Below are positions 57,874-64,000 of a stretch of 64,000 nucleotides of DNA, piece after piece. The position numbers and the translations under genes are program-made. Origin of the DNA: Albugo candida (Eukaryota > Oomycota > Peronosporomycetes > Albuginales); NCBI GenBank assembly GCA_040437565.1, contig JBDOQK010000004.1:682001-746000 (forward strand), in the 5' to 3' direction. Within the stretch, counting starts at the first letter, position 1; every line of letters starts with the position of its first letter. The notes under the pieces were generated by a model. It was not told where the DNA came from. It worked only from the letters and a program-made list of their open reading frames with translations, and ran no database searches.

Positions 57874-60800
57874 TTAAATCCTGGGTCGTTTAGGCTGTAT
57901 GTAGTCTTGTATCGACACTAGCAAATTGTTAAAGCTGGTACTAAAGCCCACTCTTGGAGTGAAGTGATGGAGCTGCATTCGCGAGAATGTGTACTGCTTG
58001 TCGAATCCGAGCTCAACGAGATTTAGCATGACTGGAAGTATACAGCGTCCAATTTGAGCTGCTTCGTTCATTTGTGACTCGAGCAATTCATTTTCCGAGC
58101 ACTCTTTTGTCAAAATCGGAAGAACCGCTGAGCATTTTGTGACTGCTGCCTCATAGATCGTTTTCCGAATTGTGACGTCCCACTTTGCGTTTTCTGGAGG
58201 ACCTTCAATGCATACGCGGAAGCCGTTCGCGAAAAGCTGATCTGCCAAACGCATCACAAAGTCCAGGTGATGATCTCCATGGAGGATGAGCACATATGGC
58301 AAAGTTAAGTCAACCTGAGTATCCTCCGCATTTTCCGGCATGTAAAAAATCCCATATTGATCAGTTTTCCGAGCGATACTCTTCAATCGACGATGATTTG
58401 AGATTGAAATTCGCTCGTGTGTTCGCTCGGCAATGTGCTCTTGTACGCGGAGTAAAAGAAGGCGTATCACGGCTGTGTACTTTTCCTCATCGTATACGTA
58501 AGAAATATTCCTCTTGTCCGACTTATCAATGTCGATGATCGAAGGCTCGAACGAGACGATGGCGCTTGAATCAATATAGGCTTTGAGATCACTGTCAATT
58601 ACAGCATTTTCGGTCGACACAGCGACGATCGGAGTGCCAACTTCCCTCGCTACCGCTAATTCTTTCAAGCACCATTCTGATTTCGGGTAATCTTCTGTGA
58701 TAATCGCGACAACCAAGACAGCACTGGTGATACCGCGTGCTATTTCCTCCCTCCATACAGCCCCACCACCAATTCCACTTGGATCCACTACAAGAATTCA
58801 CACGTGAGAAAGAAGATCCATGATTAATGGACCAGTATACTTAGATCAAGCCATGTGGTGATAGAAGCGTCTTCGAGATCTTTACGAAGTCGTTTTGCAA
58901 ACTCGCTGTGTGAATGTGTATAACTGATCATAACGTCACGTTTTCCAGCGGCTCGCTTGATTTCGTATTGTAAGTTTGTCGCTGTCGTGCAATCCAGCGG
59001 TCGAAATCCATCGTGATTCGTCATCATCAAGTCTGCTCCGCATGAAAGCAATGCTAAAGAGGTCTCCAGATGTTCTTTTTTGACAGCGATATGCAAAGGA
59101 GTGTCACCATTGGGAAGCTGCTCATTGATATCTGCGCCTGCATTCACCAAATGCTTTATGCCTTCCTTCGATGTGTTTTGGAATTGTGCCGCACAATGGA
59201 GAGGAACCATCGAATACGAGTCTCTCAGTTGCACATTTGCTCCACGCGACGTCAGAATATGAATGATACTGGAACGGCCTGTGCGCGCAGCCCAATGCAA
59301 AGGCGTTCGTCCTTTTGCGTCCTGGAAATTTGGATCAGCACCACGCTCCAGCAATAACTCAACTGTCCCCTGCATTCCATTGACTGCACCCCAATGCAAA
59401 GGAGTTCGACGATGAAATCCTTGGTAGCCTTGTTCTCCCAAACAATTTGGATCGGCTTTCGCTTTAAGAAGCTTCCGAACTTTGTTGACTTTATTACTCG
59501 CTGCAGCAGAGTGAAGTGGAGTGAGCGCAACATCGCCTCCCCACTGCTCTAATTCAAACGCGACTGGAATATTGCCTCGTAAATAAGCAAGCTGTAGGGC
59601 GGTGAGCGTATTCATTCGACCGGGATCAGGAACCTGAAGATGATTTGCTCCGGCTTGCATCAGAATTCGTACAATTTCAGCATTATCAGCGAGAAAAAGC
59701 GGAGGCACACGCTCCGACCAATATGACGACTTTGAATACAGATTCACATCGGCACCATGATCGATCAGCCATTTGACCGATTCAATCTGTCCTCTTGCAA
59801 CAGCACAATGCAAAGGTGTCACAAGCGTCGTCCGGAACACCGTTGTGGCTGTTTCGTCGTAACTCGCTGCAGGCCGCGACACGAATGCCTGAGCAAAATA
59901 CCAGAAAAAGTCTCCGGTCGTGAAGCGAACTCGCATGACTTTGTCAAGACTATTCACCGAAAAATGGGCGGCATGAAGCATCTTAAGAACAGTGACATTT
60001 CCTTTCTGAGCAGCAATATGCATTGGATTCTTTTTTGATTCACCAAAGAAAAACAATCGAAACGCTGGTGTCCGGTACATCCATTTTCCAAAATCAACGC
60101 CGAACAATCGCTGTCCTCTGGCAATGAGTTTTTCAATTTGAGAGAAATCACCGACTTTGGCTGCTTTGTACAGCTGCTTTCGAAGGGTGCTTTTCGACTG
60201 AGCTGCTTCAGAACGACACCATCGATATTTTCCTCCGAATCGCGAGCGTATATCGCCACTTTGATCGCTCTCTTTGAAGGCTCCCAATTGCATCTTTATG
60301 TGCTCTCGGAATCGCGCAAAGTATCGGAGCTGTGTAAATGTAAGACAATACGCCACAAAAGCACCAGTAGCATACAATTGCACCACACTTTCAGAGCACG
60401 ACAATGTTCGACCTTGAAATAAGCTCCAAAGAAAATAAAAGAGTACAACGAGGTTGATGGCCAGCACTATCACACCGAGTGCTTCACAGAACTGCAAGTA
60501 AAACGTACGACGAATCTTTGTAATTGCTGTGTGAAATTCGGTTTGAATGCGTTCAGAGTGCGAGTTTCGATGAAATGGCTCAAAAATGCGCCAACCAGTG
60601 GCAGGAAGCCCCAGCAAAATAACAATTGGAAGCATATGGAATACCATAGTTGCGTACACCACGATCGTTGTGCAATTCGTGTCGCATCTCACGTGTGGAG
60701 CGCATTTTTCTGAGCGTAATGCCAATGATTTCCAAAAATTATGCACCTTAATACCGCTATCTTCATTTCGACTATCAAACACGTAATATAATACGATTCC

Positions 60801-61136
60801 GAGCGTGTCTATCGTACACAATAAAACCATGCAATCTCGCAATTTACAAGCGAAATACGAATTCGACTGATATCCTCTGCCAAGTAAATACTTTGGTAGC
60901 GGTCGGGCATTTCCATTCAGCACCAGAGACTCTGTTCCCTTCATCGGGTCTTCTAACACGGGAAGCGTATCGCACGCTGCAATGGACCCTGATGGATGAC
61001 AAAGTGTGGCTTCGTCACGATGCGGACGATAAGCTCCTGCACCTTCACTATCGCCTCGTTTTAATACGTCTGCGGATTTAGAAATTTCGCTATGAACAAT
61101 GTGAACTGGCGTAAGCGTTGTTCTCGTTTCATTCAT
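57874..61136 (-). CDS. Membrane protein with ankyrin repeats and two tandem TIR-type domains
   Basis: Two exons, 61136-58841 and 58787-57874, joined in phase 1, give about 1,069 residues. A soluble N-terminus (1-95) is followed by four hydrophobic segments near residues 100-120, 160-183, 222-245 and 258-275. A cytosolic stretch leads into at least eight ankyrin repeats (about 370-725): KNPMHIAAQKGNVTVLKMLH, TPLHCAVARGQIESVKWLID, RTPLHWGAVNGMQGTVELLL and others. Then comes a TIR domain (about 730-850): KRDVMISYTHSHSEFAKRL, TTWLD, an intron inside the BB-loop region, WREEIARGI and ITEDYPKSEWCLKEL, whose last Glu (about 808) is in the position of the TIR NADase catalytic residue. A second, diverged TIR-like domain (about 930-1055) starts PYVLILHGDHHLDFVMRLAD and has KECSENELLESQMNEA. 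Function is unknown; membrane-anchored NAD-consuming or TIR-scaffold signalling is the natural hypothesis. Confidence 0.82.
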
Positions 61137-61276
61137 TCGGTGCGCAGCCAATCGGTCGAAATAATTAGAAAAAAGTATAAATTCGACTTCTCTTTAGCGA
61201 TTATAAAAAGCGTTATAACGACATCTGCGGGGTCTGGAAATCGCTCTGTATCGAGCAATTCTGAAAACTTGGAGCT

Positions 61277-63907
61277 TTACTGCTTCCCATAAGACGAGAT
61301 CGCAGTCGCTAGCATCATTTCCAGTGTGATGGAATCGACAGACGACTTTTTCATCTCACCATTTCGACTTTTTCCACCTTTTTTCTTCAATGAACTCACA
61401 AAAGCTTTCGCCTCATCGTTCAAATTGCCCAAAACTGCGTGATTCAATTGACGTTTGACTTCGCCCAGTTTATGAATATCATGATCAACTGTGTTCTCTG
61501 CGACCAATTTGTAAATGCTCACAGGTCGCGTTTGACCGATTCGGTGACAACGATCACATGCCTGCTCGTCGTTGGTCGGATTAAAGTCTAAATCGTGTAA
61601 GATGACGGTATCCGCGGCTGTCAAATTGATGCCGAGTCCTCCAGCTCGAGTAGATAACAGAAAGATGAAGATGTCTTGATCGGTGTTGTATTCATCGATC
61701 AGCTCCTGGCGCGTTTCGACCATAGTGGATCCGTCCAAGCGGAGAAATCGGTACTTTCGATGCTGCATCAGAACCTCCAGCAAATCTAGTAATTTTGTCC
61801 ATTGAGAGAAAATCAACACCCGATGACCTTCCTGCTTGAGTTTTGGTAGTAACTTATCGAGATATTGAAATTTCGCGGAATCCAGCAGAGCTTCAATTGG
61901 CAATTGGAGCTTTTTCAGCTCTTTGTTGGCTCCATAATGGACACAGAGATCGTGGATCTGAAAATCGGAATATGTTTCCAATTCTTTTCGTACCATTTCC
62001 ATCGTACATCGTGTACCGAAAGCCTCTGCTCGATAGAGATGCTGCGTCAATTTGCTCAAAACTTGCTCTGATGCGTAATGATTTCGCAATAGAATCGGAT
62101 GATTGGCAGCCTTCCTCAGCTGTGTGAATATCGCGGCATCAGACGAAGTTTCTTTCACGTGCGAATAATCCAATTCCGTCAACATTTCCAATTGGCGTTC
62201 CACTTTGCTTCTTTTTTTATGCTTCATGGATTTCTTCGCAATATCACGTGTTGCCTGCTCCTTTTTCTGCTTGATGACGGACTCCAAAAGCTGTTGATAT
62301 CGTTTGCGTTGAGCTTCACCCAATACCACCATCTCTGTGTGTTCCTTCTTGGCCACTAGCTGATTCAGCACAAGCCGCTTTTCACGCCGAAGTATAAATG
62401 GCGCCAAGATTTTTCTGATTTTCCAGCATTTTGATTCTTCGGTCCCATCGAAAAACGACAGCAACTCATCGGAATCACAATCAAACATCCGAGGCATCAA
62501 GAAACTCAGTAGCGCCAACAGCTCAGTAAGGTTATTTTGTATCGGCGTGCCCGATAACACTAAACGGATTTTCGATCTCATGGTTGATATCCGCTTAAAG
62601 CGAGACGACTTTGAGTTTTTGATACTGTGGCCTTCATCTAAAATCATGTACCCAAATCGAAAGCTTCGAATGAAATTCCGATCATCTTGACATGAATCTC
62701 GCTCAAAGTACGTGTACGTTGTTAAGATGATATCAAACTGGTCGGGCGTGAGAGTCTCTTGAAGGTTCAGTCGATGCTCCTTTGCACCGTGATAAATAAT
62801 CACACGTAATGTTGGTGCAATCCAAGCAAATTCTCGTTGCCAATTGCTCAGCACACTGGCCGGTACAACAATCAAGTGCGGTCCTTGACTTGCTTCCATG
62901 TGCTCTTTGCGATCAAATTGCTTGTTTTCATGTGTAGAGATGGAATGCAAGAGTAGGAGGAACGATATGCTTTGCACTGTTTTGCCCAGACCCATTTCGT
63001 CTGCAAGCACTCCAGACACATTGTTTTCGCACAATAATAAGAGCCAATTCAATCCGACGACTTGGTAAGGCTTCAAAACAAGCTTGTCGCTGATATTAGG
63101 AATGTGATCTTGCGTCACAATCCGGCTTGCAGACTTGCCATTTGGTGTATCGATGGAAGCCAAAGAAACGTGATCTTCATTTGGTGCGTTGTTGTGTTGT
63201 CCATTGGACCACTCCAGAATAGATTTTCGCAACTTTTGTGCAAGCTGCTCACATTTCTTCAGAATCTGACCGACCTCACCGTGATTCTTGCCATGTGCAT
63301 CTTCTTCTTCTTCGTTCCAATGCTCAAACTTTTCCACTATTCGCTCTCTTTTTTGATGTTTTGGACGATCTCGTCCGTGCGTGTGACCACGCTTACCTCC
63401 ATTTCGCTCTAAATCCAAGCTACTAAACCATTCGTTGGCCTTTCCATTGATATCAGACGGTAAGCGATCCTCTGAAACATCAGCTGATCCTTTATTCTTT
63501 TGCATCTCGTACAAGTACGCATCATCTTCGGTTGCACGCGCATCGGTCCCTCGATCCGTCTTCTCATCGTTCTCATCATCCGATTCTGTAATGATTCTAT
63601 TCCTTCGTCTCCCCGTCGGTTTTTGTGGAGCCGTGAATTTTTCCTCTTCCAAATCACTCATTGCGGTCTCACTACTATCATTCGAACTATCATCGTCAAT
63701 AAGCAATGGTCTTTTCCTCTTTGTCGTGTCCTCAATAGCTGTTTTCTTGGTAGTCCGATCTTTTGTTACCTCATTCAATTGTGACTCATTTTGAGCAGAA
63801 TTTGGGCTCGTAGAAGGCTCAATAGAGATCGTATCGATCGATAAATCAATTACTTCGTATTTGGATAAGGTCCCCGCTGCGAAAAATGTATCACTACAGA
63901 AATGCAT
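61277..63907 (-). CDS. SMARCAD1: SNF2-family chromatin remodeller, SMARCAD1/Fun30 type
   Basis: Single-exon 876-residue protein. Residues 1-235 are acidic, Ser-rich and disordered, without a CUE domain I can recognise. The helicase core follows: LKPYQVVGLNWLLLLCENN, Walker A LADEMGLGKT, PHLIVVPASVLSNW, ILDEGHSIKN (the DEGH variant typical of this subfamily), LVLSGTPIQNNL, RVLIFSQWTKLLDLLE, FLRLDGSTMVETRQELI, LLSTRAGGLGINLTAAD and CDRCHRIGQTRPVSIYKL. The insertion between the two lobes is of moderate length. Fun30/SMARCAD1 slides nucleosomes, promotes DNA-end resection and maintains silent chromatin. It is nuclear. It is on the same strand as the TIR gene, 140 bp apart. Confidence 0.9.
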   Translation of the reverse strand: MHFCSDTFFAAGTLSKYEVIDLSIDTISIEPSTSPNSAQNESQLNEVTKDRTTKKTAIEDTTKRKRPLLIDDDSSNDSSETAMSDLEEEKFTAPQKPTGRRRNRIITESDDENDEKTDRGTDARATEDDAYLYEMQKNKGSADVSEDRLPSDINGKANEWFSSLDLERNGGKRGHTHGRDRPKHQKRERIVEKFEHWNEEEEDAHGKNHGEVGQILKKCEQLAQKLRKSILEWSNGQHNNAPNEDHVSLASIDTPNGKSASRIVTQDHIPNISDKLVLKPYQVVGLNWLLLLCENNVSGVLADEMGLGKTVQSISFLLLLHSISTHENKQFDRKEHMEASQGPHLIVVPASVLSNWQREFAWIAPTLRVIIYHGAKEHRLNLQETLTPDQFDIILTTYTYFERDSCQDDRNFIRSFRFGYMILDEGHSIKNSKSSRFKRISTMRSKIRLVLSGTPIQNNLTELLALLSFLMPRMFDCDSDELLSFFDGTEESKCWKIRKILAPFILRREKRLVLNQLVAKKEHTEMVVLGEAQRKRYQQLLESVIKQKKEQATRDIAKKSMKHKKRSKVERQLEMLTELDYSHVKETSSDAAIFTQLRKAANHPILLRNHYASEQVLSKLTQHLYRAEAFGTRCTMEMVRKELETYSDFQIHDLCVHYGANKELKKLQLPIEALLDSAKFQYLDKLLPKLKQEGHRVLIFSQWTKLLDLLEVLMQHRKYRFLRLDGSTMVETRQELIDEYNTDQDIFIFLLSTRAGGLGINLTAADTVILHDLDFNPTNDEQACDRCHRIGQTRPVSIYKLVAENTVDHDIHKLGEVKRQLNHAVLGNLNDEAKAFVSSLKKKGGKSRNGEMKKSSVDSITLEMMLATAISSYGKQ

Positions 63908-64000
63908 CTCAGGTTACATATTAGCGTTTAATAGTGTACAATTACGAACTGAATTTCGAGCAATAAGACTTTTCCTTGACGTAATATATTCTGTTTTGAT
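63908..64000. other. Upstream region of the SMARCAD1-like gene, window edge
   Basis: 93 bp of AT-rich promoter-side sequence. No feature is assigned. Confidence 0.5.

Noticed and set aside
61137-61151. Start of the TIR gene at 61151
   Set aside because: That codon is TTG; the ATG at 61136 is the plausible start.

Overview
The window is eukaryotic nuclear DNA with spliced, tightly packed genes. Introns are mostly 45-60 nt with GT..AG ends, neighbouring genes are often under 130 bp apart, and divergent pairs share promoters of 66-330 bp. Gene content (rotatin, KNL2-like SANTA/SANT protein, multi-PDZ proteins, WRKY19-like zinc repeats, Mutator-like transposon debris) and this compactness fit an oomycete, most likely a white-rust Albugo-type genome. 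That placement is inference from style and content; no search was run.

Layout: eIF2D (945-2906, -); a PDZ/PH protein (3489-5264, -) and the start of rotatin (+), followed by a 100-N gap and an identical repeat of the same 3.39 kb; full rotatin (9086-15658, +); a SANTA/SANT KNL2-like kinetochore protein (16023-18079, -); a four-PDZ acidic-repeat protein (18375-21299, +); a FYVE-type protein (-); the FTSJ1/Trm7 tRNA methyltransferase (-); RTEL1 helicase with a C-terminal RING (23333-27158, -); an LYR-like plus TPR protein (+); a ZC2HC zinc-finger protein (+); a small hypothetical gene (-); ceramide synthase (+).

From about 31.7 to 44.7 kb the window becomes gene-poor and accessory-like. It holds a small secreted protein, two gaps with diverged flanking copies, a Cys-rich reading frame, an unrecognised multi-exon gene, a terminal-inverted-repeat MULE remnant and a possible eroded LTR-element fragment.

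Dense genes resume: RBM34/Nop12 (-), a UDP-glycosyltransferase (-), ALG5 (+), proline iminopeptidase (+), a WRKY19-like Cys/His repeat protein (-), a SAM-domain protein (-), a TFIIS-N domain protein (-), mitochondrial-type TsaD/Qri7 (+), S-formylglutathione hydrolase (-), a membrane-ankyrin-TIR-TIR protein (57874-61136, -) and a SMARCAD1/Fun30 remodeller (61277-63907, -).

There are twelve runs of exactly 100 N. Nine have the same sequence on both sides, so they look like unmerged contig ends; the apparent gene duplications next to them are probably artefacts. The most interesting single locus is the four-helix membrane + ankyrin + tandem TIR protein. The genes do not form one pathway; most are housekeeping (translation and tRNA modification, chromosome maintenance, lipid and N-glycan synthesis).
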